A DNA stretch of 64,000 nt from CADEED01 sp043747835 (GCA_043747835.1 JAYTOK010000051.1:58374-122373), one strand, 5' to 3'; positions 26,964 to 35,652 are shown, counted from the stretch's first letter. A program made the numbers and translations. Notes: generated from the letters alone by a model not told the origin.

Positions 26964-28997
26964 CTACTTCGGCCTCCCCGAAAACCCCGCCGCCGCCCGC
27001 AGCTCATCCGCATCGAGCAGCTTCCCTCCCAGCATCACGACGCGCGTATGCCGCAGATCTCCAATGCGCTTCGACGGATCGCCGTCGACCAGAAACACAT
27101 CCGCCGCCTTCCCGACCTTGATCGACCCGGTCTTCTCGCCCTGCCCGACCAGCTTCGCGGGTGCGATCGTCGCAGTAGCTAGTGCCTCCGCCGGCGTGAA
27201 TCCCGCCTCGACGTATATCTCCAGCTCGCGAATCAATTCGAGCCCCGTGCCGTCCGTGCCTGCGACGATCGGAACTCCCACCTCGCGCATCTTGCTCAGC
27301 AGTTGTTCGAGCTTCGCCCAGCTCGCGCGGTAGTCGGCGCGCGTGAGGTCCTTCGGCACCGCGAATCCGCCCGTGCGGAAGCTGCGTTCCGAGTTCGGCG
27401 GCAAAGTGCCGACGAACGGCGCGTACGCGGCCGAGATCTCGCCGTTCTCGGGCACCAACAATCCTTCGAACGTGACCATCGTCGGATCGCTGTAGATTCC
27501 CTTCGCCGCCATCGCGCGCACGATGTCCGTGATCGGCTTGCCGGCGAGATCGAGATCCTTCGCGTAGCGCGCCGGCCCTTCGAGACGCGCGATGCCGTTC
27601 GACACCTTGACGACCTCGTCCGGCATTCCCTGCATGACGACCCAGTTGATGTGCGTGATCTCGTCGTACCCGGCGTTCACCGCTTCGAGCGGGCGAATGC
27701 CGACGGGCAAGTGCCCGTGCACGTGCAGTCCGAGCTTGTGCGCTTCGGCGACTCCTGCCGGAATCCAATCCTTGTTCAGCGTGCCGTAGAACTTTACGCC
27801 GATCATTCCCTTCGCTTTCGCCTCGCGGATGCGCGCGACCAACTCGGCTTCGCTCGTTGCGACGTTCGCGACCTGCGCGGCGAACGGACCTTTGCCGTCG
27901 ATGAGCGACGACGCGTAGACGTTCGGCATCAGCAGCTCGCCGCGCGCGGTTCGCTCGCGGCGGTCGATAGTCAGCGTGTCGTCATTGCCGGGATCGCGGA
28001 TCGATGTGACGCCCATCGACAGCGCCTGCAGGCCGGTGTAGTCGTTGGCGATGTGGAGGTGGCAATCCCAGATGCCGGGGATCAGCGATTTGCCGCGGCC
28101 GTCGAACACCTGCGCACCGGCGGGAATCTTCGCGGAAGCCGCGGGGCCGACCGATGCGATCAGGCCCTTCTCGACGACCACAGTCTGATCGGCGACGAAT
28201 TTTTTCGCATCCGCGTCGTAGATCTGCACGTTCCTGAACGCGACGGCGCCCACGGGCGTCTTCACGAGTTTCTTCGCGAGCACCGGCGCCTGTGCGGCGA
28301 GTGCCTTGGCCTGCGCGTCATTGAGCTTCGTGTGCTCGCTCGCGTACTCATCCGGCAGCCAGCTCAGGAAGAACACGAAGCCGAAGAACTTGTTGTCCGC
28401 GTCGGCCCAGATCGGGACTGGGTAGTTCTGCAGGCCGGTGACGGACCAGGCCGTGACCTGTTTCGCATTGGCGCCGGAGCCGACTGTGACTGTAGTTAGC
28501 TTCGCGGCGCGCGCGATGCCGCCCGGCAACAACGGCAGCGTGTGGTCCTTCGCGGCGAGGATGCGTTCGAAGAGCCAGGCGGACTGGTCGATCGGGCCGC
28601 CCTGCGAGGAATAGAACGCGGCGGATTTGTACGCGGCGGAGCCGGCGTCGACCGGGCTCATCCAGGAGGCTTTGCCGCCCGCGATCGAGAACGTTTCCCC
28701 GGCGTCGCCCTGCGGAGTGCTGCCGCGGATCGTGAGGCTCGAGGGCATGCCGTCCGACCCGGCCTTGCCGGCGGAGTCGAACTCGAACGCCTGGCCACGC
28801 AGGTTGAAGGATTCGCGGCCCCAACGCGTGCCGTCGGGCGTCGTCCAGATCCAGGATTCGCCGTGTTGGCCGGCGGTGGACTGGATGATGTAGTGGCGTG
28901 CGGTCGCGGGCGGTTTGGCGAGATTGGCCGTCGGCGTCTGGGCGACGGCGGTCGAGGCGGCGAAGGCTATATATAAGAGGAGGCTGGTGCGCGGCAC
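26964..28997 (-). CDS. Exported amidohydrolase-family protein
   Basis: GTG start at 28997 chosen because GGGAG lies upstream and a signal peptide follows (SLLLYIAFAASTAVA-Q); the frame extends 58 codons further without signal character. About 677 residues: a beta-rich N-terminal region (about 25-300), then an amidohydrolase TIM barrel with the metal motif WDCHLHI near 314, a GVKFYG strand, HGHLP and THIN histidines, and a later AGTDGTG with the metal Asp. Family members hydrolyse cyclic amides, dipeptides or related bonds; the substrate is unknown. A second protein of the same architecture is encoded at 49706-51727. Confidence 0.83.
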   Translation of the reverse strand: MPRTSLLLYIAFAASTAVAQTPTANLAKPPATARHYIIQSTAGQHGESWIWTTPDGTRWGRESFNLRGQAFEFDSAGKAGSDGMPSSLTIRGSTPQGDAGETFSIAGGKASWMSPVDAGSAAYKSAAFYSSQGGPIDQSAWLFERILAAKDHTLPLLPGGIARAAKLTTVTVGSGANAKQVTAWSVTGLQNYPVPIWADADNKFFGFVFFLSWLPDEYASEHTKLNDAQAKALAAQAPVLAKKLVKTPVGAVAFRNVQIYDADAKKFVADQTVVVEKGLIASVGPAASAKIPAGAQVFDGRGKSLIPGIWDCHLHIANDYTGLQALSMGVTSIRDPGNDDTLTIDRRERTARGELLMPNVYASSLIDGKGPFAAQVANVATSEAELVARIREAKAKGMIGVKFYGTLNKDWIPAGVAEAHKLGLHVHGHLPVGIRPLEAVNAGYDEITHINWVVMQGMPDEVVKVSNGIARLEGPARYAKDLDLAGKPITDIVRAMAAKGIYSDPTMVTFEGLLVPENGEISAAYAPFVGTLPPNSERSFRTGGFAVPKDLTRADYRASWAKLEQLLSKMREVGVPIVAGTDGTGLELIRELEIYVEAGFTPAEALATATIAPAKLVGQGEKTGSIKVGKAADVFLVDGDPSKRIGDLRHTRVVMLGGKLLDADELRAAAGFSGRPK

Positions 28998-29193
28998 GGC
29001 GGGCTCCCGGGGATGGATGCACGCGAGGATATCCACAAGCGGCCCCAGTTTCATGATCCGGCCGAGCGGCGCGGCGCAGGTTCGACTCGGCTCGGCGGGT
29101 CGCGAAGATGTCGGGGATTGCAAACACATCGGCTCGCAGCGCCGTTCCTGACGGCATTCCCTCACAAACAATGCGCTTTCGTCCTACGCGGCT

Positions 29194-29214
29194 GTTAGGC
29201 CTCCCTCGCCTAAC
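29194..29214. promoter_or_regulatory. Inverted repeat GTTAGGC-n7-GCCTAAC
   Basis: Perfect 7-bp arms (29194-29200 and 29208-29214) about 77 bp upstream of the first lipoprotein ATG and in the space between divergent genes. It lacks a T tract, so an operator is more likely than a terminator. Confidence 0.35.
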
Positions 29215-29290
29215 CTAGCAAGGTCGGTCCTGAGCTCTCGCGCCTTCCGCGCACAGCAGGCTCCGGCCAACAAGAACTCGAGGAGTACTC

Positions 29291-29890
29291 ATGAAGATTT
29301 CGAACCTGTTTGCTGCGGTCGCTGCGGCCGCGATGTTGATCACCGGTTGCGCGCAACAGCGAGGACCTGCGAACGAAGCGCTCGACAAGATCGAAGCATC
29401 GCTCAAGGACGTGAAGGAAGATGCGGCGAAGTACGCGCCCGAAGGTCTGCAAGGCGTTGAAGCGCAGTTCGATCGCCTGAAGGCGAGCTTCGAAGCGAAG
29501 GAATACGACAACGTGCTCGCGGGCACTCCTTCGCTCGCGAAGGCCGTCGATTCGCTGCAGGCCGCGGTGAGTTCCGGCAAGGCGCAGGTCCAGGCCGCGT
29601 ATGCCGCCGCGAAGACAGAGTGGGACGGTCTGAACGTCGAAGTGCCCAACACGATCGAGTCGATTCAGGCGCGCGTCGACGAACTGTCGAAGGGAAAGCG
29701 TCTGCCGTTCGGCATCAACAAGGATGAATTCGAAGGTGCGAAGAGCGCGTTCGAATCGCTGAAGTCCCAGTGGGCCGAGGCCACCGCGGAAGCCGACAAG
29801 GGCGACGCCGTCGAGGCGACGCAGAAAGGCAAGACCGCGAAGGGCATGGGCGATGCGATCAAGGAACAGCTCAAGATCAAGACTGCCTAA
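29291..29890 (+). CDS. Coiled-coil lipoprotein, copy 1
   Basis: 199 residues with a lipobox (MLITGCAQQ; Cys near 20), so it should be lipidated in the envelope. The mature part is Ala/Lys/Glu-rich and almost all helical with heptad-like spacing (ALDKIEASLKDVKEDAAKY, KASFEAKEYDNVLAGTPSLA). Function unknown; such proteins resemble DUF4398-type or Lpp-like helical spacers. GAGG is upstream of the ATG. It is followed 12 bp later by a paralogue, then a truncated third copy and a terminator, forming one operon. Confidence 0.75.
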   Translation: MKISNLFAAVAAAAMLITGCAQQRGPANEALDKIEASLKDVKEDAAKYAPEGLQGVEAQFDRLKASFEAKEYDNVLAGTPSLAKAVDSLQAAVSSGKAQVQAAYAAAKTEWDGLNVEVPNTIESIQARVDELSKGKRLPFGINKDEFEGAKSAFESLKSQWAEATAEADKGDAVEATQKGKTAKGMGDAIKEQLKIKTA

Positions 29891-29902
29891 CTGAGGTGCG
29901 AG

Positions 29903-30490
29903 ATGAACGTTTCAAAAAGTTTGATTGCGCTTTCCATGGCGTTGCTGATCGCCGCGTGCTCCGACAAGTACGAGCAGCCCGCCAGGGACGCCGTTGCGTC
30001 GGCCGAGAAGGCGCTGACCGAAGCGCGCGATGAGGCTTCGAAGTTCGCCAAGGAAGAGCTCGCGGACGCCGAGGCGTCGTACGAGAAGCTGAAGACGCAG
30101 CTCGAGAAGAAGGAATACAAGCACGTCGTCGAGGACACGTCTGCATTCAACACGAAGATGACCACGCTCAAGGATTCGGTCGTCGTGCGGCAGACGCAGT
30201 TGACGACCGCGATGAATCAGTGGGAAGAGACGTTGAGCAAGGAAGTGCCACAGAAGATCGAGGCGGTCGAAGCCCGCTTCAAGTCGCTGAAGCCGACCAA
30301 GCTGCCGAAGGAAGTCACGAAGGAAGCGTACGAGTCCGCGAAGGCGTCGATCGAGACGATCAAGGCCGAATGGACCGCCGCGGAAGCCGCGCATACCGAA
30401 GGCCGTGCGATCGAGGCCGCGGAGAAGGCGCGCGCCGTCGAGGCGAAAGCGCAGGAAGTGAGCGAGCAGCTCGCGATGCCGAAAGCCTAA
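29903..30490 (+). CDS. Coiled-coil lipoprotein, copy 2
   Basis: 195 residues with lipobox LLIAACSDK and the same organisation as copy 1: helical KALTEARDEASKFAKEELAD, a KKEYKHVVEDTSAFNTKM element aligning to KEYDNVLAGTPSLA, and an EVPQKIEAVEARFKSL segment matching EVPNTIESIQARVDEL. The two proteins are paralogues from tandem duplication. GAGGTG lies upstream of the ATG. Role unknown; envelope location is inferred from the lipobox. Confidence 0.75.
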   Translation: MNVSKSLIALSMALLIAACSDKYEQPARDAVASAEKALTEARDEASKFAKEELADAEASYEKLKTQLEKKEYKHVVEDTSAFNTKMTTLKDSVVVRQTQLTTAMNQWEETLSKEVPQKIEAVEARFKSLKPTKLPKEVTKEAYESAKASIETIKAEWTAAEAAHTEGRAIEAAEKARAVEAKAQEVSEQLAMPKA

Positions 30491-30577
30491 GTCGACGTTA
30501 CTCGTCAGTCGAAGACCGAGCTCGAAACGCTTAAGGCCACGTGGGCGGCGGCGGAGGCCGACGCGAGCGCGGGCTGA
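30491..30577 (+). pseudogene. Truncated third copy of the lipoprotein C-terminus
   Basis: Directly after the TAA of copy 2 and in the same frame, 28 codons read VDVTRQSKTELETLKATWAA and then AEADASAG-stop, which align to VTKEAYESAK...IETIKAEWTAAEA of copy 2. This is a leftover of a third tandem copy with no start of its own. Confidence 0.6.
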
Positions 30578-30600
30578 TTCTAGTTAGCCGACAGGAAGGA

Positions 30601-30634
30601 GGCCCGATCCGGGATGCCGGATCGGGCCTTTTTT
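30601..30634 (+). terminator. Rho-independent terminator of the lipoprotein operon
   Basis: A 10-bp perfect stem (GGCCCGATCC, 30601-30610, with 30619-30628) with an 8-nt loop followed by TTTTTT. Confidence 0.9.
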
Positions 30635-30788
30635 CCTTGGGGCGTTTGCCTTAAGGGCCCGGAAACACCAAGACCTGTGGCCGCCCGGCCACAGCCTAAC
30701 TAGCGAGTTCGTCGGATCGCTTTACACCGTCTGTCAGGTGTGCAACTGCAGCGAAGTGCAAGTCCATGAAACGGAATGCCTATCTAGA

Positions 30789-30805
30789 TTGGCACGACGC
30801 TTGAA
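30789..30805 (+). promoter_or_regulatory. Probable sigma-54 (-24/-12) promoter
   Basis: TTGGCACG-ACGC-TTGAA matches the RpoN consensus TTGGCACG-N4-TTGCA at every fixed base except one (A for C in the -12 element), with correct spacing. It ends 42 bp before the ATG of the PEP-CTERM gene. PEP-CTERM/exosortase genes are known to be linked with the sigma-54-dependent PrsK/PrsR system. Confidence 0.65.
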
Positions 30806-30847
30806 TGGACAGTAGGCACGCAATCGCGCGGAGCCAGGGAGTGCCCC

Positions 30848-31642
30848 ATGAACAGCTCAGGACGACTGATAACAACCGGCATTGTTGCAATGCTCTTCTG
30901 CACGGCGGCCGCCAACGCCGTCACTATCTCGATTCTCCGAGGGCCGGTGGTCATCGGCCCGAACGTGAATATCACCACGTCGAGCAGCCGTATCACGCTC
31001 ACGGATTATTTCGACCAGCACAGCGAGACGAGCTGGGCGATCGAGTCCGCGGTCGAGGGTGGGGATGGCGGCGTAAACGTCACCTACGACTTCGGCCCGT
31101 ATGGCGCATACGATTCATACACGGCATTCGGAGACTTGAGTTTCGAGATCCTCTCCGACTCCGGCAGCACGACTCCGGAGGCGGTCACCCTCGATGTCTT
31201 CGGAAACAGCGTCTATCGACATCAGCTGGATCTCGGATGCTGTTTCGCCGTTCCGCCCAGGGTGTATATCGAGGGTGGCGGTGGCCTGGCATATGAATAC
31301 GAGCCGCCCAACAACGGCACGTTCGACACAATCGATGGAACGGTTTCGCTGCTCACGAATACGCGCTACTTCCTGGGCTACTCCAACACCCAGTACGTCG
31401 AAGGCGTTCCGCAGACCAACTACATGCCGACCTTCTTCACTTCGCTGGCTGCATACAATTCCTGGATCGGCGTGAATGGGACGTCGGGAATAATCTCCGC
31501 GGACTCGGTCGGACACTTCAACTACAGCCTGGCCGTGCGGCCGAGCAGCGTCCCGGAACCCGGAACGCTGTCGCTGCTTGGATTGGCACTCGTTGGCGTC
31601 GCGCTCGCGCGGCGACGTGCGCACGCTCAGGCACGCGCATAA
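30848..31642 (+). CDS. PEP-CTERM sorting-domain protein
   Basis: 264 residues: a signal peptide (cleavage near ANA-VT), a beta-rich mature region with no recognised domain, and the C-terminal PEP-CTERM tripartite signal (VPEPGTLSLLGLALVGVALARRR). Such proteins are handled by exosortase and linked to exopolysaccharide or biofilm matrix; no exosortase gene is in this window. A sigma-54-type promoter lies upstream. The 3' end overlaps the convergent GNAT gene by 16 bp. Confidence 0.85.
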   Translation: MNSSGRLITTGIVAMLFCTAAANAVTISILRGPVVIGPNVNITTSSSRITLTDYFDQHSETSWAIESAVEGGDGGVNVTYDFGPYGAYDSYTAFGDLSFEILSDSGSTTPEAVTLDVFGNSVYRHQLDLGCCFAVPPRVYIEGGGGLAYEYEPPNNGTFDTIDGTVSLLTNTRYFLGYSNTQYVEGVPQTNYMPTFFTSLAAYNSWIGVNGTSGIISADSVGHFNYSLAVRPSSVPEPGTLSLLGLALVGVALARRRAHAQARA

Positions 31643-32151
31643 CCGACGTCGATTGCCGCCGACGCGCGCAACGGCCGCATCATCCAGCGGTCGCTGTGCG
31701 CGTGGCCCGTCCGGCCGAGGGGCGCCTGCAGATTGCGGAAGCCGTGCCGGCCGTAGAACTCCACTGCCGCCTGCATCTGCGTGATCGTTTCCAGGTAGCA
31801 GCGGACGTAGAGAAACTGCTTCGCCGCCGCGAGGCACCGCTCGAGCAGCACATCGCCGATGCCACGGCCGCGTGCGGCCACGCACAGGTACATGCGTTGC
31901 AGTTCGCAAGTCAGCGGATCCGCCCCCGCGAGCGGCGCGACGCCCGCACCGCCCACGATCACGCCGTCCAGCAACGCAACGAAGTAGAGAGACCGCTGCC
32001 GCTGGTAGTTGGCGTAGAGCGCATGATCCGCGGGCTCGAGCAGCTCGACGCCGCGCTCGGCAACGCCGTATTCGGCGCGTGAGCTCGCGATGATGGTGAG
32101 CAGTGCCGGCACGTCGGCGGCTTCGATCGGGCGGATCTTCAGGGAAGTCAT
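31627..32151 (-). CDS. GNAT family N-acetyltransferase
   Basis: 174 residues with a complete acetyl-CoA-binding core: VIVGGAGVAPL strand, ELQRMYLCVAARGRGIGDVL (motif A, RGRGIG) and AAVEFYGRHGFRNL (motif B). It transfers an acetyl group to an unknown amine; neighbouring genes give no substrate clue. A terminator of the upstream LysR gene lies 40 bp before its ATG, so it has its own promoter. Confidence 0.87.
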   Translation of the reverse strand: MTSLKIRPIEAADVPALLTIIASSRAEYGVAERGVELLEPADHALYANYQRQRSLYFVALLDGVIVGGAGVAPLAGADPLTCELQRMYLCVAARGRGIGDVLLERCLAAAKQFLYVRCYLETITQMQAAVEFYGRHGFRNLQAPLGRTGHAHSDRWMMRPLRASAAIDVGYARA

Positions 32152-32190
32152 GTTCGCGTCCTCGGGTGGCCTCCCCGGCGGAATGCGAAC

Positions 32191-32215
32191 AAAAAAACGC
32201 CTCCGCTAGGGAGGC
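32191..32215 (-). terminator. Rho-independent terminator downstream of the LysR gene
   Basis: Stem GCCTCC/GGAGGC (32199-32204 with 32210-32215) with a 5-nt loop and seven Ts on the minus strand. Confidence 0.75.
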
Positions 32216-32371
32216 TGGTTTCGGTTGAGTCGACTCGTCAGTTTCGTACGCTCAAGCACCGGCCTCCACGATTTGTGGCTGGCTAAAGTACGAATACGAA
32301 AAGTGTTTGAGCACGGAGTCGAAACTACTGGGGCGAGGCGCGGCTGTCAACGCGCGCGGCGCATTTCCCGT

Positions 32372-33262
32372 TCAGCGCTGCTCGCCGAGCTCCGCAATCA
32401 GTGTACGCACGGCGATGGACGTCGCGAGGCCCTTGCGCGTCAATGCACGAACGTTGCGCTTCAATGCAACGCCGCCCGGCATTCGTTTGACCACAGCCCT
32501 CACCTTCGAGATCGCGAACGCCGACTCTGGCACGAACCCGATCCCCAATCCGGCGGCCACCATGCGCAGAACAAGGTCGTAATCGTCGACCGCATGCGTG
32601 ATGCGCGGCGCGAAACCGGCAAGCGCGCACGCGCGTTCGGCGAGTAGTTGGTCGTCCGACTGGCGCGAGTCGACAATCCATTCTTCCTTCGCCAGTTGCC
32701 TGAGGCTGACTTTGCCGCGCTTGTTCGCCCAGGCGGCGGGCAGCGCAAGCAGCATCGGCTCCTCGAACAGCGGAAACGAAATCAGGTCCGCGATCTCCGG
32801 AACGGGAACGAGGCTGTACGAGAACACGACCGCGATGTGGCACCGCCCTTCGCGCAACGCGGCGATCGCGTCGAGCGTTTCGAGCTCGCGAATGACCACG
32901 CCGAACTCCGGGAAGCGCGCGCGTGCGCGCAGGATCGCGGGCAGCAGGCGCGCCTTCGCGAAACTCGGGAAGCAGGCAATCTCAGTGGTGCCGGACGGCT
33001 TCGCGCTCTTGCCGCGAAGATCGGCTTCGGCGAGCTCAACGGCTTGAAGGATATCCCTGGCGTGGACGAGCAGGCGCTCGCCTTCGGGCGTCAGGCGCAC
33101 ACGGCGTCCGACGCGTTCCAGGACTTTGATGCCGAGATGTCGTTCGAGGGCCGTGAGCTGTTGCGACACCGCCGAAGAAGTCAGCCCGCGCGCGATGCCC
33201 ACCGCCGTCATCGTGCCGCGATTGGCGAGCTCTCGAAGCAGTCTGAGGCGGGTGAGATCCAC
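32372..33262 (-). CDS. LysR family transcriptional regulator
   Basis: GTG start at 33262 (VDLTRLRLLRELANRG) gives a standard LysR length of 296; an ATG 12 codons earlier is possible. The N-terminal winged helix-turn-helix (about 1-60) has TAVGIARGLTSSAVSQQLTA and LGIKVLERVGRRVRLTPEG; the rest is the periplasmic-binding-protein-like effector domain. It is divergent from the agmatinase/arginase gene with about 97 bp between starts, the classical layout for a LysR controlling its neighbour. Confidence 0.87.
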   Translation of the reverse strand: MDLTRLRLLRELANRGTMTAVGIARGLTSSAVSQQLTALERHLGIKVLERVGRRVRLTPEGERLLVHARDILQAVELAEADLRGKSAKPSGTTEIACFPSFAKARLLPAILRARARFPEFGVVIRELETLDAIAALREGRCHIAVVFSYSLVPVPEIADLISFPLFEEPMLLALPAAWANKRGKVSLRQLAKEEWIVDSRQSDDQLLAERACALAGFAPRITHAVDDYDLVLRMVAAGLGIGFVPESAFAISKVRAVVKRMPGGVALKRNVRALTRKGLATSIAVRTLIAELGEQR

Positions 33263-33359
33263 AGTTAAGCGGAGCTTACATGACCGGTTACCAACCATAA
33301 GTGGAACTGGGGGTATCGGACCGGTACCTTTCGCGGACATCACAGCCAGGGGACGGACG

Positions 33360-34163
33360 ATGCAAAGGGTTTCACTGCTGGGAGTTCCGAACGACGAGAA
33401 CTCTTCGTTCAAGCGCGGTTCCGCGGCGGGGCCGGCGCACATCCGGCGCGAGATGTTCTCCGATGCGTTGACGGACTGGAGTGAGACTGGGGTCCAGGTC
33501 CTGGCGGAGGGGAGAATCCGCGACTGTGGAGACATCGCGTTCGATGCGGGCACCGACGCGTGGGAGGTCATCGAGCGGGAGGTTGCGCGAGCGCTGAATC
33601 ATGGCGACCCACTGCTCTGCCTCGGCGGCGATCATGCGATCACGCATCCGATCATGCGGGCCATGCGCGCACGTCACGCCGCGCTCACGATCGTGCACAT
33701 CGATGCGCACCCCGACATCTACCATGCGTATCAGGGAAACATGCGATCGCACACTTCCCCGTTCGCGCGAATCATGGAAGAGAAGCTCGCAGACCGGCTG
33801 ATCCAGCTCGGGCTACGAACGGTCAACGATCATCACCGCGAACAGTTCAAGCGCTTTGGCGTTGAAACGTTCCTCGCTGGAAGATGCTCTGAGCGAATTC
33901 CGCTGAGCCTGGAGACGCCTGTCTACCTATCCGTCGACATCGACGTGCTCGATCCCGCATTCGCGCCGGGCGTTGCGCATCGGGAGCCGGGCGGACTCTC
34001 CACCCGACAGGTCATCGACATGATCCATTCGATCGATCAGCCAATCGTCGCCGCGGATATCGTCGAGTTCAATCCGGGTTGCGATATCGAAGGGATGACC
34101 GCGGGCGTGGCGGCGAAGCTCGCGAAGGAGATTGTGGGGATGATGGTGAAGACGGCGCGGTGA
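33360..34163 (+). CDS. Ureohydrolase (agmatinase/arginase family)
   Basis: 267 residues from the ATG at 33360; GGACGG lies upstream. All manganese-binding motifs are visible: CLGGDHAITHP, VHIDAHPDIYHAY and LSVDIDVLDPAFAPGVAHREPGG within 20-residue pieces, so it should be an active binuclear-metal hydrolase releasing urea from agmatine, arginine or a related guanidino compound. Substrate loops are not diagnostic by eye. The divergent LysR gene is the probable regulator. Confidence 0.88.
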   Translation: MQRVSLLGVPNDENSSFKRGSAAGPAHIRREMFSDALTDWSETGVQVLAEGRIRDCGDIAFDAGTDAWEVIEREVARALNHGDPLLCLGGDHAITHPIMRAMRARHAALTIVHIDAHPDIYHAYQGNMRSHTSPFARIMEEKLADRLIQLGLRTVNDHHREQFKRFGVETFLAGRCSERIPLSLETPVYLSVDIDVLDPAFAPGVAHREPGGLSTRQVIDMIHSIDQPIVAADIVEFNPGCDIEGMTAGVAAKLAKEIVGMMVKTAR

Positions 34164-34169
34164 GCCGCG

Positions 34170-34481
34170 CTACTCAAATACTTCGCGCAGAACGTCCGGC
34201 CGGCGCGCAGCGATCGCGAGCAGCGAACGAGCGGCGCCGGAAGGATGACGGCGTCCCTGCTCCCATTCCTGCAAAGTGCGCGGTGAAACTCCAAGCAGCT
34301 CCGCGAAGCGTTGGCGCGAGAGTCCGGAAAGAGCGCGAGCCTCCGCGATGCCCGACACTGTGACGCGATGAACGGCCCCTATTTTGCCCGCCTTCATCTG
34401 GCGAACGGATGCCAGCAGCTCGGCGCCCACGTTGCGCTTTGCGTCGCGGGCGCGCAGCGCACGCTCAGTCATCTTCGCCAT
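34170..34481 (-). CDS. HTH antitoxin of a RelE/HigB-type pair
   Basis: 103 residues. The C-terminal half is a Cro/C1-type helix-turn-helix: ALSGLSRQRFAELLGVSPRT followed by LQEWEQGRRHPSGAA, as in NadS/HigA antitoxins. It overlaps the upstream toxin gene by 17 bp, the order (toxin first) being typical of HigBA. It should bind the toxin and repress the shared promoter. Convergent with the ureohydrolase gene, 6 bp away. Confidence 0.85.
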   Translation of the reverse strand: MAKMTERALRARDAKRNVGAELLASVRQMKAGKIGAVHRVTVSGIAEARALSGLSRQRFAELLGVSPRTLQEWEQGRRHPSGAARSLLAIAARRPDVLREVFE

Positions 34482-34815
34482 CCAACGTGCTCCTGATTCT
34501 TCTCAATGTGGTTGCATCGACGCTGTCACGGGCGTTCTTCGCATAGATCAACAACAGATAGATCAACAACAGATAGATCAATCCTTGTCTGAGTCTGTTG
34601 TAGTGGATGACTCGAACCCCGCCACGTTTGCCCGAGCCCGATCGCGACCAGCGCACCTTTCTACAACCGCCAGAGCCCGGAATGACAGCGCCGGCTTCCG
34701 GATTGCTCGCGAGCCAACTGACGAATTCGTCGTGTTCATTCTCGTTCCAATAGTCTGGCCACTGATGCGAGAAGGTCAGCGTTTCAATTACCGTGAAGAG
34801 GGGGTTCTGCGTCAA
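34465..34815 (-). CDS. RelE/HigB-type toxin with internal microduplications
   Basis: About 116 residues if it begins at a TTG (34815); no ATG lies near the expected N-terminus (LFTVIETLTFSHQWPDYW matches MYTVIETPTF-type starts of the family). Family features: GCRKVRWSRSG, GKRGGVRVIHYNR and IYAKNARD. The segment IYLLL is duplicated (YLLLIYLLLIYAKNA) by a 15-bp tandem repeat at about 34540-34580, inserting five residues in the core strand. A direct repeat (GCGGCATTGACGCA-type) also lies at the 5' end. The toxin may be impaired while the antitoxin remains. Confidence 0.7.
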   Translation of the reverse strand: MTQNPLFTVIETLTFSHQWPDYWNENEHDEFVSWLASNPEAGAVIPGSGGCRKVRWSRSGSGKRGGVRVIHYNRLRQGLIYLLLIYLLLIYAKNARDSVDATTLRRIRSTLDGEDD

Positions 34816-34917
34816 TGCCGCACGTGCGTCAATGCCGCAGGCTGCGCGGCGACTGTGGTGAAGACTTAGGGCGCAGGCGGCCCGGGTAGAACGGGCTTGA
34901 TCGGTGTGTTCGGGGAA

Positions 34918-35058
34918 GAATGGATACCTCGAGATATTCTCTCCAGTGCCCAGGTCATCCGAGCAGTTTTCCACCCTGACGTTTGAGGTCTCGAACCGGC
35001 CGACGCGCCTGTTGAATCTCGCGGGAATACCGATGGTGAAACGGTGCCTTACCCCCAT
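34918..35058 (-). pseudogene. Fragment of the 35653-35997 exported protein
   Basis: The frame reads HRFTIGIPARFNRRVGRFET, then SNVRVENCSDDLGTGENISR, aligning to HSFNVTIPGRFNGRVGRFDT and SNAKAGNYSGDVGTCKKVSR at the C-terminus of the intact protein 600 bp away. It lacks the signal peptide and N-terminal half. It is a decayed duplicate upstream of the toxin gene. Confidence 0.6.
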
Positions 35059-35101
35059 TCCACTTTAGAATTGCCTGTCTATATTTTGAGTCGGAGACCC
35101 C

Positions 35102-35638
35102 TTGGCGCTCGGATCCACGATTTACACGTTCGACATCGACCTGGCCGATTCCGATCGCGCCGTCTATCAATCGTTGAACCTGCGCGTCGCGCAACATCCG
35201 AGCGAAACGCCGGACTATCTTCTGACGCGCGTGCTGGCGTATTGCCTCGAGTACGCCGAAGGCATCGCATTCTCGAAAGGACTATCGGATCCGGATGACC
35301 CAGCAATCTCCGTTCGCGACCTGACCGGCGCGCTGCAGGTCTGGGTGGACATCGGCCTGCCGGAGCCCGAGCGACTGCATCGGGCCAGCAAGGCGGCGCC
35401 ACGTGTCGCCGTGTACACGCACAAAGACCCGGCGCAGTGGGTCATCAAGCTCGCGGCCGCGAAGATCCATCGGGCGGAGAAGCTGGAGGTGTTCGCGTTC
35501 GATCGGCCGTGGCTCTCGCGCCTCGTCGCCCGACTTGAGCGCCGCATGAAGATTTCTCTGGCGCGCTCGGAAGGGGAGATCTACCTGACGGTCGGCGACG
35601 AAACTTCCCAGACCGTGATTGCGCGGCCATCGATCTGA
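35102..35638 (+). CDS. yaeQ: YaeQ family protein
   Basis: 178 residues from a TTG start with GGAG upstream (GGAGACCCC-TTG). Matches YaeQ end to end: STIYTFDIDLADSDRAVYQS, HPSETPDYLLTRVLAYCLEY, GLSDPDDPAISVRDLTG and WVDIGLPEPERLHRASK. The fold is related to PD-(D/E)XK nucleases; the residues Asp (DDPAI) and later conserved Lys are present. It is a cytosolic protein, with a suggested link to transcription or virulence in enterics, but the molecular role is not settled. Confidence 0.9.
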   Translation: MALGSTIYTFDIDLADSDRAVYQSLNLRVAQHPSETPDYLLTRVLAYCLEYAEGIAFSKGLSDPDDPAISVRDLTGALQVWVDIGLPEPERLHRASKAAPRVAVYTHKDPAQWVIKLAAAKIHRAEKLEVFAFDRPWLSRLVARLERRMKISLARSEGEIYLTVGDETSQTVIARPSI

Positions 35639-35652
35639 GGGCGAGGCGCGGC

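Noticed and set aside
28966..28978. TATATATAA as a promoter element
   Set aside because: It lies within the signal-peptide codons of the amidohydrolase and has no -35 partner.
34540..34580. Insertion-sequence target duplication in the toxin gene
   Set aside because: The repeats are adjacent 15-bp units with no element between them; slippage explains them.
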